A stretch of 64,000 bases of DNA from Arion vulgaris (Eukaryota; Mollusca; Gastropoda; Stylommatophora; Arionidae): the NCBI GenBank assembly GCA_020796225.1, contig CM036762.1, positions 13,132,414-13,196,413 on the forward strand, given 5' to 3'. The translations under genes were made by a program, and so were the position numbers. The notes below the pieces were generated by a model. It saw nothing but the letters and a program-made list of their open reading frames with translations. It was not told the origin of the DNA and made no database searches. Position 1 is the stretch's first letter. Each line of letters opens with the position of its first letter. Below, piece after piece: positions 1 through 9,802 of this stretch.

Positions 1-235
1 TGGGCACTGACAAAAGAGCAAGAAAGGAAAATTGCAACATGCGAAATGAGATGTTTGAGGAAAGCAGTAAATAAAACAAGAAGAGATCATATAAGAATTG
101 AGGAAATTAGAAGAACAGTCGGAACAATACCTGCTATTAGATTTATTGAAAAACAGAGGCTCAAATGGTGTGGCCACTTGGTCAGAATGAACCTGAATAC
201 ACCAGTTGCAAGAGCGTACAACCTGCAAATGGAAT
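1..235 (+). pseudogene. LINE reverse transcriptase, C-terminal fragment
   Basis: The reading frame that starts at base 1 is open and encodes the segment that follows the RT domain of non-LTR retrotransposons. It begins at the W of the usual GSETW motif, continues with CEMRCLRKAV, a TRRDHIR stretch, and then FIEKQRLKWCGHLVRM, which is the family's (I/K)KWFGHxxRM signature. These elements copy RNA into nicked chromosomal DNA; this piece carries no catalytic residues. The upstream part lies outside the window. It decays into a degenerate tandem repeat near 236, so it is a dead fragment. Confidence 0.75.
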
Positions 236-560
236 CATCAAGAGTTATTGCTTCTTCGGATTATGACCACAGATCGAGTAAAGGAATAATCAGTCATTGC
301 TTCATCGGTCGATGACCAAAGATCAAGTAAATTGATTATCAATTATTGCTTCGTTGGTCGATGATCACAGATTGAGTAAACTGATGATCATTTATTGCTT
401 CGTCGTTTGTTGACAGTGGACATAGTAAAGTGATGGTCGGTGATTGATTCGTCGATCGATGATCACAGCCGGAGTAAAGTGGACGAACAAAGGTTGCTCT
501 GCCACAAGACCCCAAAAATATATGATTGTCGGTGACTGCTTGGTTTCTGGATGACGGTAG
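236..560. repeat. Degenerate ~50-bp tandem repeat
   Basis: Five to six imperfect copies of a unit containing ATTGCTTCGTCGGTCGATGA and then a GAGTAAA stretch. Copies start near 240, 291, 343, 391 and 441. Divergence between copies is high, so the array is old. It abuts the LINE fragment on its left. Confidence 0.7.
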
Positions 561-620
561 AAAAAACAAAGTTGGAAGAATTTCTGTCAGTGGTTACTTT
601 GTCGCTCGATATCTCTAGAC

Positions 621-1059
621 CATAGATTCCCAAACTTTTCGGCCCACCGCCCACTTTGCACAACATAAACTTTGTAACGCCCTCCACATTATAACAGTTT
701 GCCAACGCCCCCCCCCTTCCCACATATATACACACGCTCTATTTTCTCTTGATATAAAAATTGATATATATTTCTGTCACACATGATCAATTCTCACATG
801 ATTATATGCATGAAATAGAAAAATGATGAAAAATTGGATCGTGTAAGACGGCTAAGATGAATTCAAATGCAGAATTCAAATTTTTAAATGATTACTCTCA
901 ACTGCAAAATCAAGAAAATAATTTAGTTTTTAATGTTTATTATTAATTTTTTCTTTAAGGAGCAACCGACCCCAAATTCTTCTGAACCCACTATCGCCCC
1001 CGAACGCTTCAGCGACCACTGGGGAGGGGAGGGGGTTCCGCCCACTTAGGGAAACGCTG
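621..1059. mobile_element. hAT-like MITE with 8-bp TSD
   Basis: The termini are imperfect inverted repeats (CATAGATTCCCAAAC at the left; the complement of the right end reads CAGCGTTTCCCTAAG). The element is flanked by the perfect 8-bp duplication CTCTAGAC at 613-620 and 1060-1067. CAGNGTTTCCCAAAC ends with 8-bp duplications are characteristic of hAT elements. The 439-bp interior has no ORF, so this is a non-autonomous copy. Cytosine-rich runs near 700 and guanine-rich runs near 1025 are the inner parts of the inverted ends. Confidence 0.75.
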
Positions 1060-1299
1060 CTCTAGACCACGCAATGCAGAGATAGTGTGTCGCTGCCTGC
1101 ACGGTACCAAATGGAGTGATCGGCTGACAATACTTTATGACATACTTGTCACATCATGTTACGAGGAGCCCTAGTAAAAATGTGGTAGTGTGTCCATTTC
1201 TTTCCTCACTTGTGAATCGTCTGGTGAGGAAAATAAACCCACATTTCTTGTGTGTCCTAAACGAAAGCGAATGCTCTACACATTGAGATAATAAGTCCT

Positions 1300-1559
1300 A
1301 ACCATCATCATCATCAAATAGTTTGTCCTGGACAGAACTATGCCACCCTAACAGTCCTACGAATTTTCGCTCTCTTATGTACCAAATGCCCCGCCTCTCC
1401 AGCCGTCAGGCTTAAATCCTCAGTTTCATCCTGAATCCATCTTCTCCGGTGTCTTCCTCTTCTCCATCTTAACGTGGTACCTCCTTTCATAATGATCTTC
1501 CCCAACCGTTTGTGTCTTTTTATATGTCCAATACTTCAATTTTCTCATTCTTATTTGCA
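1300..1559 (-). mobile_element. LINE 3' fragment with (GAT)n tail
   Basis: On the minus strand this is the 3' end of a non-LTR element, with the tail at the left as (CAT)n on the plus strand. The GRPRKRW-type segment shows as TCTTCTCCGGTGTCTTCCTC on the plus strand. The same family recurs at 10930, 27730 and 52951. It is 5'-truncated at the right, where another LINE fragment begins. Confidence 0.6.
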
Positions 1560-1700
1560 GCACTCAATTCTATGGAAGAGATTGAGCGAGTTGTCCAGGA
1601 TAGAGCAGTATGGATAAATTGCTTACAGGCCAGGCCCTGTGTGAAGTATAACGGTACGAGGGAATTTTTTATTATTTTGAGAGAAATAGCCTGGGAGAGA
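1560..1700 (+). mobile_element. LINE 3' end (MEEIERVxQDRAVW family)
   Basis: Encodes SMEEIERVVQDRAVWINCLQ, the last residues of a non-LTR ORF in which the AQDRxxW motif is typical. The 3' UTR segment AACGGTACGAGGGAAT and a T/ATT-rich tail follow. A longer copy with the same end lies at 15690-16020. Confidence 0.65.
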
Positions 1701-1769
1701 TTTTTGTATTTTTTGTGAATTTTATGTTTATGATGTTTCTCTCTCGATCCCCGCCTAGACTGATGAACC

Positions 1770-2330
1770 AGATTTTATTATGAATGCTACCATGGTTTTA
1801 AGGGACTACGTTCCTCCGTACAGCTTCTCGCGAGCCTCTGTGTTTTCGAGCCAGGTTTCTTTTCTAAGCCTGCTATCAATCGGCAATTTTGCAGAATATG
1901 CTCTGCCGTCATATCCGCCTTTTCGCAGAGACACAGGCCAGTTGTGCCAATTTTAAATTTGTTTATGATGTTTAAAGTTTTCTGATTGATTAACCGCTGG
2001 AACCACTGATCATTTACATTTTTTCCCCTTTAGTTTAAGAGACATTGTTGCCATTTAATTGTTGTAATCTCTTTTTTTATCCATCAATTTGAGCGCTACG
2101 TGTGCTGTCAATGTTGTGTTTATTCGCTTGCGGAAACCCAATATAATTTGATACGGTTTGATGTAGATCGATGAGGTTGCTTTTTTAAAATTCCTGATCA
2201 ACATTTCCATGTAAGTTCAATCTATGAAGAGTTTGAAGGAGTTTGGGATTTAATTCTGTCCGAGCAGGATAGAATGACTGGAGTTTATAATGTGGCGTGT
2301 GTTTAACCAGCACGATACGGAAAGCCTTAG
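1770..2330 (-). pseudogene. Decayed LINE with RNase-H-type C-terminus
   Basis: Read on the minus strand, 1790-1960 translates to FKIGTTGLCLCEKADMTAEH and then ILQNC. This CxC...MTAEHILQxC zinc-knuckle-like block is found at the C-terminus of RNase-H-bearing Jockey/I-group LINEs. The part from 1960 to 2330 has the expected position of the RNase H region but is broken by stops and shifts. The same protein block occurs at 32990-33090 in another copy. No TSD was identified. Confidence 0.6.
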
Positions 2331-2399
2331 CATGTCTAATCTTCGATATCTTTTAAGCGAGACTGAGCACATATGCGTGTGCCGTGTGTTATAATACCT

Positions 2400-2670
2400 G
2401 TTCCGCCCGTGTGTTACTGGGCTTACAAGGGAAGCAAAGAATAGGACAACTGCGACCTACAAGGCATGTCGTAAGAGGTGATTGATGTAGGGGCCTAGGG
2501 AAGCTACCTTAGTAAATAAAAAGCGTTTAAGAATTCGGATGTGCTGACCTACTTGTAAACGCATAACTGACACATCGTACAATCGCTCGTAGGCTCAGAT
2601 CACATACAAATCACAACAAGTGGTTTAACATGGGGTCGATATAGAGCGTTTGAAGAATAAAAAGAAGATA
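2400..2670 (+). mobile_element. SINE family S3
   Basis: Starts with GCCCGTGTGTTACTGGGC, carries the core GGCATGTCGTAAGAGG, and ends GTCGATATAGAGCGTTTGAAG with an AAG-rich tail. Full length is about 260 bp. The core resembles that of widespread invertebrate SINEs (possibly MetaSINE type), which I could not confirm. Confidence 0.75.
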
Positions 2671-2671
2671 A

Positions 2672-3245
2672 TACCTGTTGAATAACCGTTCACAAACTTT
2701 TGACAGTCACTGCCTAGATAATGAAAACAGGATAAACTTTCAATCGCATTGTATTAGATAGGCTGTAAATGTATTACTAGTGAATAACCGTTCACAAACT
2801 TTTGACAGTCACTTCCTAGATAATGAAAACAGGATAAACTTTCAATCGCATTGTATTAGATAGGCTGTAAATGTATTACTAGTGAATAACCGTTCACAAA
2901 CTTTGAGTCTCGATAATGAAACGGATAAAATTTCAATCGACAAATTTGCTCGTAGGCTGTAAAGATACAGTGAATAATTTACAAAGCTTTTAATCACTTC
3001 GATATGAAACGTTTCAACGAATAGAAGAAATGTATTACTGTTGAATAACCGTTCACAAACTTTTGACAGTCACTTTCTAGATTATGAAAACAGGATAAAC
3101 TTTCAATCGCATTGTATTAGATAGGCTGTAAATGTATTACTAGTGAATAACCGTTCACAAACTTTGAAGTCACTTCCAGTAATGAAAACAGGATAAACTT
3201 TCAATCGCATTGTATTAGATAGGCTGTAAATGTATTACTAGTGAG
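2672..3245. repeat. 103-bp tandem repeat, 5 copies
   Basis: The unit starts TGAATAACCGTTCACAAAC and ends AATGTATTACTAG. Copies begin near 2677, 2780, 2883, 3042 and 3146. Copies 1, 2 and 4 are almost identical. Copy 3 (2883-3040) has many small deletions plus an unrelated-looking stretch. Confidence 0.85.
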
Positions 3246-3734
3246 TGAATCCTGTGATTTGTCTGTATTATATATGTCTGCTTAATTATCTGTAGTCCAG
3301 GGATAGTTTGAGGTTGAATTATAGCATGAACCTTCACTTTTTGTCTAAACTGTATAAAAGATGAGATATTGCTGTTCTAATTTGAAATGTTTTGTTAAAT
3401 TTGGAAGGGTTACATTGAAAAAACCATATCTATAAAAACCAATTGAGTTAGACATTTTTTGGAGGTTTAGGCTATAACTATGGGTGATATGTACATTATA
3501 TGCAAGTTTGGCATTCTTTGCACTTATTATGTTTTTGAAATCAACTGCACGATGAAGTGGGGTTTTTTTACAATATATTTTCAAGAAAATTAATTATATT
3601 TTTAAATAACGAATTACAGTGCATACACTAAACAGTTGTTTATCATCAGACAAACAATGTCTATTGCAACATGTGCAACTGTGTATCAGAATATGTTTGG
3701 TAGTTTTTTCTGTGAATTTAAAAAACAATCCTAG
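3246..3734. other. No feature recognised
   Basis: AT-rich sequence. The only ORF, 79 codons on the minus strand, has no recognisable motif and is not supported as a gene. Confidence 0.5.
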
Positions 3735-3955
3735 TTCTGGTGCGTCTCCGCCTTTAAGCCCTTTCCTTGCCATCCGAAGATCGTGGGTTTAAATCCGAAA
3801 CGCATCGTTCTATTCACGAGCACATTTTTTCAAGAGATCCCTAGTGTTGTTACCGGAGGCAGGTGGCGTGCTATTTCTGCGGAGAGGAACAGAGCCATAT
3901 GGGGTTAAACCCGGTACAAATGAAGTCAATCCTTTGGTTTGAATCCCCGCAATTA
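3735..3955 (+). mobile_element. SINE family S5
   Basis: A tRNA-like head has a box-B-like GTGGGTTTAAATCC. It is followed by the family body (GAGATCCCTAGTGTTGTT, then TTTCTGCGGAGAGGAACAGA, then ACCCGGTACAAATGAAGTCA). The best full-length relative is at 17000-17235. Confidence 0.7.
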
Positions 3956-4370
3956 AACTAATTATTTCTAGAACTTTACAGTGAACACTTCACGCGTCTG
4001 CGTCTCATCTTACTTTTACATCTCGTATCGAATGTCTCCATCGGGTGTTGACAATTTGGTAATCAGTCTGGTTTCTAACTCAGCTGTTTAGTGATTCACA
4101 CGTAAGTACGTGCATTTATTATGTGAAAATAGTATTCTTCAGCAACAACAATGTAGGTTGAAAACTGAATTAAGTTTATAGTAGGGATGTAAGCTTTCAG
4201 TAATTTTATATGAATATGAATGCTGGAGACAAGTAAATAAAAGGAAATATTACACTTGCAGCATTTTATACACCCTTGCCATCATCATCAGTCATTTGAG
4301 AGTGCTCGGTTCCTTGAATCTTGCTGATAGTTTAAACTGCAGAGTATTTACAAAATGTCTTCATATTAGT

Positions 4371-4534
4371 CAGTGGCGGCTCTACATTACGGGTCACTGG
4401 GGTCGGACCCCACCAAAAATATTGTATAACGTGTATTTATTATTTTATTAATTAAAATATAGCAACCAAAAACCATGATTTATCCGGAAAAAATGTCTAG
4501 CCCCACCAACAAAAATGACCACGAGCCGCCACTG
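4371..4534. mobile_element. 164-bp MITE, CAGTGGCGGCTC termini
   Basis: Perfect 12-bp terminal inverted repeats: CAGTGGCGGCTC at 4371 and GAGCCGCCACTG ending at 4534. Flanks are ATATTAGT (4363-4370) and ATACTAGT (4535-4542), an 8-bp TSD with one mismatch, pointing to the hAT superfamily. There is no coding capacity. Confidence 0.8.
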
Positions 4535-4542
4535 ATACTAGT

Positions 4543-4995
4543 TCAAAAGTGTTTACTAGTATTAGAAAATTAGGGAATTTATTTTTAACGGGGTGACTAG
4601 TGAATCACTGTAGAAGGAAGTGAAAACTGTCCTGGGGTGCGAAAATCTATCACTGTCGTGAAGCTCTAAAACTGACAAAAATAACTAGATTCAGAAAGCT
4701 GTGCAGCGTCGTGATTGTGTACATCAGACGGGATGTGTCTTTAGATAGAAAGTGTATCCCTAATAATCCTTCACTGGCTACCCGAGAAGACCACAGTGTA
4801 AATCCCATACCAGCCAGAAACTAATGAAGTTATGTGTCCGTCTGGACAGTAACCGAGTCCTGTAATCCGTCGGGATATTGGTAGTGCTTATATCGACCAG
4901 CTACTTGCAGGAAACTAACTTCATATAATACTAGAGGAATACGTTGGTTATACAATCAAATGTTCTTGAATATCTCATCTCACCTTCTTGTACAC
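4543..4995. other. No feature recognised
   Basis: No ORF, repeat or known element end seen between the MITE and the S6 SINE. Confidence 0.5.
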
Positions 4996-5190
4996 GTGGG
5001 CGTCTGTAGCTTAAACGGTTGTGAGGCCTCGATCAGAACTCCCAGATAGCAGTTTGGAAGCAAATTTGTTCAGCGTGGATTTTACAAACTGTTAAAAATT
5101 GACCTCACCGTTCAGAAAACAATGGCAAACTACTGAACGTATAAGTAGTGCTTAGAAAATCGACGACTAGTTTACTGTGGTTGATGATGA
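4996..5190 (+). mobile_element. tRNA-headed SINE family S6
   Basis: The head GCGTCTGTAGCTTAAACGG resembles a tRNA 5' half with box A. The body is shared with the minus-strand copy at 46450-46675 (ACCGTTCAGAAA, then AGTGCTTAGAAAATC). The box-B region is better kept in that second copy. Confidence 0.6.
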
Positions 5191-5349
5191 AGTTCTGTAA
5201 AGGATATGCCACGATCTTATTTCATTCCCCCGTGGGTGTGTCGTAGTGTAGTATAGCTAGCAAAATAGGATCTTCTTGTGTGATTCATGTAGAGACTAGC
5301 GTAACTACCAAGCTTCGCGTATAACTTACCTCTAGCATTTTTTTCTTAC

Positions 5350-5470
5350 TGCAACAGCAAAGTCGACCCAGTTCCATTTGGGTAGAGACAAACACTATGA
5401 AGAAAATGTGGTTGGCGTGATGTTGATCCCACTGTGTGTCATAAGTCAAAACATTCACCAATTCACCAAT
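5350..5470 (+). mobile_element. SINE S8 3' fragment
   Basis: Contains AAAGTCGACCCAGTTCCATT and TGATGTTGATCCCACTG, matching the body of the complete S8 copy at 30340-30620 (GTCGACCCAGCCTCAACTGG, then GCGTGATGCTGACCACATCA). The head is missing. Confidence 0.55.
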
Positions 5471-5494
5471 ACTACATCATGGTAAGAAAAAGGG

Positions 5495-5790
5495 TTTTTG
5501 CTTTTGATTTGCATCTTGTTTTTTTCCATCATCTTTTACCAAAAAAGACTGCTATCTTCAATGCCTGCTATGATATTCTTTGATCATTTCTTCTCAAGGT
5601 ATGTCCAAATATCTCCATTTTCTCTTTCTTATAATAGTTATTACTACTGGTTGATCAGACATTTCTCTGATTTCATCAATTCTCCTGAACTAGTCCCATT
5701 TTATGTTCATCATTTTTCGCAGACATTTATTTTCAAATATATTCAACTTACATTCTATATTTTTAGTACAATTTTCAAACACTAGCTGGC
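5495..5790 (-). pseudogene. LINE C-terminal fragment
   Basis: The minus strand encodes DEIREMSDQPVVITIIRKRK and then WRYLDI, the same protein block as DEIRDMSGQPLVTTVIRKRR at 15710-15790. In this LINE group the RKRRWRYLGH segment lies after the RT domain. Frameshifts and stops follow. The plus-strand ORF over the same bases is a shadow. Confidence 0.65.
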
Positions 5791-5814
5791 ATATGTTGAG
5801 ATTTATACAGTAAT

Positions 5815-6080
5815 AATTATACTTCTTCTTCTCCTTCGTTGCGTTCGTTCTTTATGACCAATTGTAATCACTCTTTGTGATATGTTTGATCTTTGTCAAG
5901 AACGTGTATACGTTGCACATTGGTTTGGTAGGCCCCTAAACGCATAGACTTCTACACGTTTAGGACAATGCATCCGATTTCAGCCAAACCTCCTTAGTCG
6001 CCTCTTACGACATGCGTGGCAGGTAACAGTGGTTCTATTCTTTACACCCCAAATTTGGGCCCCGGTGACCACTCTGTGGA
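5815..6080 (-). mobile_element. SINE family S2
   Basis: Full-length minus-strand copy. The (CTT)n tail is at 5823, the core AGTCGCCTCTTACGACATGC at about 5995, and the head GGGCCCCGGTGACCACTC near 6060. Flanking ATAATTATAC and ATAATTAAAC look like a TSD. Confidence 0.8.
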
Positions 6081-6301
6081 TAATTAAACTGTAGTAATAA
6101 AGAATTCAAATCACATTGGAGCACATTTTCTCAACAAACAAACACCATTATTTTCTGTCTGTGTCATACTTTCCAATCCCTTTAGTGTCTGTTTTAAGCT
6201 CTCTCCGTGCTATGAGTCATCCCAAAACTCACAATATTTTGCGTATTAAAGTTCGTTTTTACCTCAATTTCATTCCATGATTTAGTCCGTGTTGTGTCCG
6301 A

Positions 6302-6441
6302 GTGTTTAAATCGGATGTGCTGGCCTTTCTTGTAGGCATATAGCTGGCACAACGTACAATCGCTCTTAGGTTCAGATCACATACAAATCACACAGAATGG
6401 TTAACAAGTGGTCGATATGGACAGATCGAAGAAGACGAAGA
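6302..6441 (+). mobile_element. SINE S3, 3' half
   Basis: Begins inside the family at AAATCGGATGTGCTGGCC and runs to GTCGATATGGACAGATCGAAG with an AAG-rich tail. It is 5'-truncated. Its tail continues directly into the 62-bp array. Confidence 0.7.
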
Positions 6442-6808
6442 AGATTCCATGATTGTATGTAACTCACAGCAAAATTACTCAGTTAAGCAGGCAATGAGAA
6501 GAAGATTCCATGATTGTATGTAACTCACATCAAAATTACTCAGTTAAGCAGGCAATGAGAAGAAGAGATTCCATGATTGTATGTAACTCACATCAAAATT
6601 ACTCAGTTAAGCAGGCAATGAGAAGAAGATTCCATGATTGTATGTAACTCACATCAAAATTACTCAGTTAGGCAGGCAATGAGAAGAAGAGATTCCATGA
6701 TTGTATGTAACTCACATCAAAATTACTCAGTTAAGCAGGCAATGAGAAGAAGATTCCATGATTGTATGTAACTCACATCAAAATTACTCAGTTAGGCAGG
6801 CAATGAGA
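6442..6808. repeat. 62-bp tandem repeat, 6 copies
   Basis: Unit GATTCCATGATTGTATGTAA ... GGCAATGAGAAGAA. Copies start at 6442, 6504, 6566, 6628, 6691 and 6752. The AGAAGAA at each junction matches the S3 tail just before copy 1, so the array seems to be a duplication of SINE tail plus flanking DNA. Copies differ by AAG length and a G/A variant. Confidence 0.9.
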
Positions 6809-7565
6809 CAAATTACAGGATAATTTAATATCACATTAGGGAGAAAAGTAAAAAAAAAACAAAGTAATCCAAGAATGAATATAGACCAGTACGTTGTTGA
6901 GAACTATGATCGCTATCTTCAGTCGACACGACACATGATCATGATGATGAGTTAGATTCAATCAATAACTATATACGACCTAGTTATCTAGCGTCCGCCA
7001 TTCTTGATTAATACTTGTCTCCAAGCGTTCAGGAATTTCTATATTGAGCTACCCCTATGTAGATTTGATCTAATGAAAATACTCGTCTGTGTGCCTATGT
7101 GATCCATTTAAGAGCAGCAGCCCGTGTTTTAAGATCTATTGTTCTTTTGAGACCCTTCCGTCATGATCCTTACACAATTAGTTCTATTAGCTCCCTTTAT
7201 CTATGCTTCTCCTGTGTGATTTTGGTATAACTAGGGCAACGTTTACATTGTCTTGTTCAATATTTGAATTATTTCTGACATCCAACTATTTTGTTCTCTT
7301 CATTTAACTTATTTACTGTTTTTGTTTAACTTTAACTAATGGTGTACGACAATCTAGCTGACAAACCCAGCAAGTGGTATTTATTTTCCGATATGCCACT
7401 TCATGAACCAAAATGTATCATTAAAAAATAGCTATTAAGCTTAATTTGAAAAACGCGCCTTCCTTGATTACTCTCTCTCTCTCTCTCTCTAAGCCACTTT
7501 GAGAAGAAACGAGACAGGATATTTGTAATTAGCTAACTTGTTTCGTAAACACATGCTCATATAAT
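6809..7565. other. No gene; short (CT)n at 7472-7490
   Basis: AT-rich, no recognisable element apart from a CT microsatellite near 7472-7490. Confidence 0.5.
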
Positions 7566-7750
7566 GAAAATCAGTTGGTGCTGGTTTTTTTTCTGATTCT
7601 GCGCCTCTCAGGACAACCCACCCTCAACTGGATACAAGAGAAATACTGAGAACTAAATGGGGCTGATGTAATTTTGACCATATCCCACCATCGTGTGTTG
7701 CTAGTAAAAACAAAGTGTACATCTTATCACCACATTTCATAATTTGGTGT
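7566..7750 (+). mobile_element. Probable S8 SINE tail fragment
   Basis: The stretch CCACCCTCAACTGGATACA is followed by GATGTAATTTTGACCATATC, which parallels the S8 body (CCTCAACTGGGTACCAGAC, then GATGCTGACCACATCACCC). It is diverged. Confidence 0.45.
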
Positions 7751-7764
7751 ATAGTATGAGAATA

Positions 7765-8015
7765 GTTTCCATCCTAGGTTGTCTCTTTGACTAAGTGCGT
7801 TGCTTTGTGTTCCGGGGGTTGAAGGTACGAATCCTGACCGCGTTGCTCTTTCAGGAGTGTTATTTTTTTCCAGAGACCCACAGAATTGTTGCTGGAACTA
7901 TATAGTTCGTGATCTGTGCAAAACTCTCTGTACATGGCTTGCAATTTATGCGGAGAGAAACTGAAGAAGACATATGTGGTAAACACCTGTTGCAATTAAG
8001 TTAATCCTTCATCTT
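7765..8015 (+). mobile_element. SINE family S5
   Basis: A tRNA-like head ends GGTACGAATCCTGACC. The body is ATTGTTGCTGGAACTATATA ... TATGCGGAGAGAAACTGAAG. The minus-strand 73-codon ORF over it is a shadow. Confidence 0.7.
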
Positions 8016-8115
8016 TACTCCATTTAAACGACTTACATAGTTAATATTTTTTAACTAAATCACAGAGACGTTTCTCCCCTCCCCTCCCTCTATCTCTCTC
8101 TCTTTCTCTCTTCCT

Positions 8116-8329
8116 TTAACCCTTTGCTGCTACATACTTTCTGAAGACTGAGCTAAAAATAGCTACTCTTCGTTTATATGGAATGTACCCTAAAGCAGTG
8201 ACAGTGACAATGTATAACGGGTAACACGTCTTTAGTCCACAGAGGAGAGATAATAATAGACGTGTTAATGCGTCTTTAGAAGTGAATTGGAAAAACGTAT
8301 ATATACGTCCGTAGCAGCTAACGGGTTAA
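8116..8329. mobile_element. TTAA-ended MITE (piggyBac-like)
   Basis: The left end TTAACCCTTTGCTGCTAC and the inverted right end (complement TTAACCCGTTAGCTGCTACG) match at nearly every position. The outer TTAA is both the end and the expected target site. The interior has no ORF. A second element of this kind is at 12473. Confidence 0.65.
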
Positions 8330-8730
8330 ACCCCAGATGGGGCATATACCCTCAACTAATTCATGAGTATTCATTGTCAATATGATTTTTTAGCTAAGGT
8401 TTTTTTTTTTACCTAATGGGTTAACTTCTCTGAGCTGAACCAGACAACAGTCGGGTGTACTGAGACATTGAATGTGACCAAAAAATATCAGCTTTTTAGA
8501 GGTAATTATTTCAATGAGGGACATGTTCCTCAGTTCTCACAGCAAGCTCAATTTCATTCCTGTCTATATTTACACTCGTCTTTACCCAGTTATTTCTACT
8601 AATATTTATGTCTAGAGCTGCAGAGACAAAATGGAGTTATTTTATTAATATTTTACTTCTTCTTCGTCTTGTTATTACTGATATTGTTAAATCAACTAAA
8701 ACTAATAGTATTACACTCACGACGAGATTT
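8330..8730. other. No feature recognised
   Basis: AT-rich sequence with a poly-T run at about 8400. No ORF or repeat identified. Confidence 0.5.
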
Positions 8731-8931
8731 TTATTTTCTGGTCAGAAGCATTGAGCTTTTCAGCTCTTCGGCTCGGTGCCATGGACATCGTAACCCTTTG
8801 GTTCGTGCCATGACACCGTAAATCTGGAGAAACTGTATATTTTTCTGCCAGCCCACAGATTTGAACCCGTACTCACAGAGGGTTTGTCACCGCAGTCCAA
8901 CGCGCTATGAACACGCTGGGCAGTCGGACAA
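8731..8931 (-). mobile_element. SINE family S1
   Basis: Minus-strand copy. The 3' part GAGCTTTTCAGCTCTTCGGC is at 8754. The tRNA-like head lies at 8870-8931 with box B seen as TTTGAACCCGT and box A in GCGCTATGAACACGCTGGGC. It is diverged from the better copies. Confidence 0.75.
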
Positions 8932-8989
8932 AGACGAGATTAACGACACTTAGTATCGAAAGAATATAAGGGCAAAGGGCTGACTTGGT

Positions 8990-9062
8990 TTTCCCTATGA
9001 TTCGATCCTCTCCACATAAAAAAGACACGCCATCTGCCGAGTGTATTGCACAAAACACAGAA
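8990..9062 (-). mobile_element. SINE S5 fragment
   Basis: The complement reads TTTTGTGCAATACACTCGGC, matching the S5 body GCTTTATGCAATACTCTCGG at 17132. Only about 70 bp remain. Confidence 0.5.
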
Positions 9063-9365
9063 TCCGATAATAATCAGATATCCGGAGAAAAGGCCCACCA
9101 GAACAGAATGTCACGTCGAGATTAGAAACCACAACTGTCGGAACGAAAGGTACACGGATTAACCACTTAGCAACAACGTGCTACATTCCTATGTTTCTTA
9201 ATACTGTATCTATACAAGAACATTTCAAGCCCGTATCTGGCTCACTTGTCATCTACGCCCACACAGACAAACATAGCGCAACTACATTTCCTTGGATGAA
9301 AATTTGTGTGGTCATCATCACCCCGTGATGGACGAACATCAACACTGTATCTTCTTATGCTCTAT
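9063..9365. other. No feature recognised
   Basis: No convincing ORF or repeat. Confidence 0.5.
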
Positions 9366-9700
9366 AGTTTCTATTACTTACTTACTTAATCCCGTCATGC
9401 CTAGTGACACATGGGGCTTCAGAAGGACTTTCCATGCTCTCCTGTCCCGTGCAACCTTCAGCGCAGAGCCCACGTCAGAGATGCGGTGTCCAGTTCCTCT
9501 TCCATCATGCGCCTCCATGTTGTCCGTGGTCTGCCTTTCTTTTCCTTCTGGTGTCCAAGTGAGGGCTACCCTTGCAGGCATTTCTTGTCTCATTCTCATA
9601 ACATGTCCGAGCTATTTCCATCTTCTCTTTTGAGTATGTCATTCATTGCCTCTTGTCTTGTATCTTGGAGTAGTTGGTTATTGGATATTTTCTATAGTTT
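9366..9700 (-). pseudogene. LINE 3' end with (TAAG)n tail
   Basis: The minus strand encodes RMRQEMPARVALTWTPEGKE, later VGSALKVARDRRAW, and ends GMTGLSK and stop. TWTPEGKRxRGRP...AQDRxxW...GISK is the standard C-terminus of a common animal LINE group. The 3' tail appears as TTACTTACTTAAT at the left edge, i.e. (TAAG)n. It is 5'-truncated; the two plus-strand ORFs of 107 and 113 codons are shadows. Confidence 0.75.
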
Positions 9701-9802
9701 CTATAGTATATGTCAAATGTATAAATATATTTGATTATTATTGTTGATCTTCATTTGTAATTACTAGTTCGCATTTATTTCGTTTTTCGGTTTTAGTTGC
9801 TG

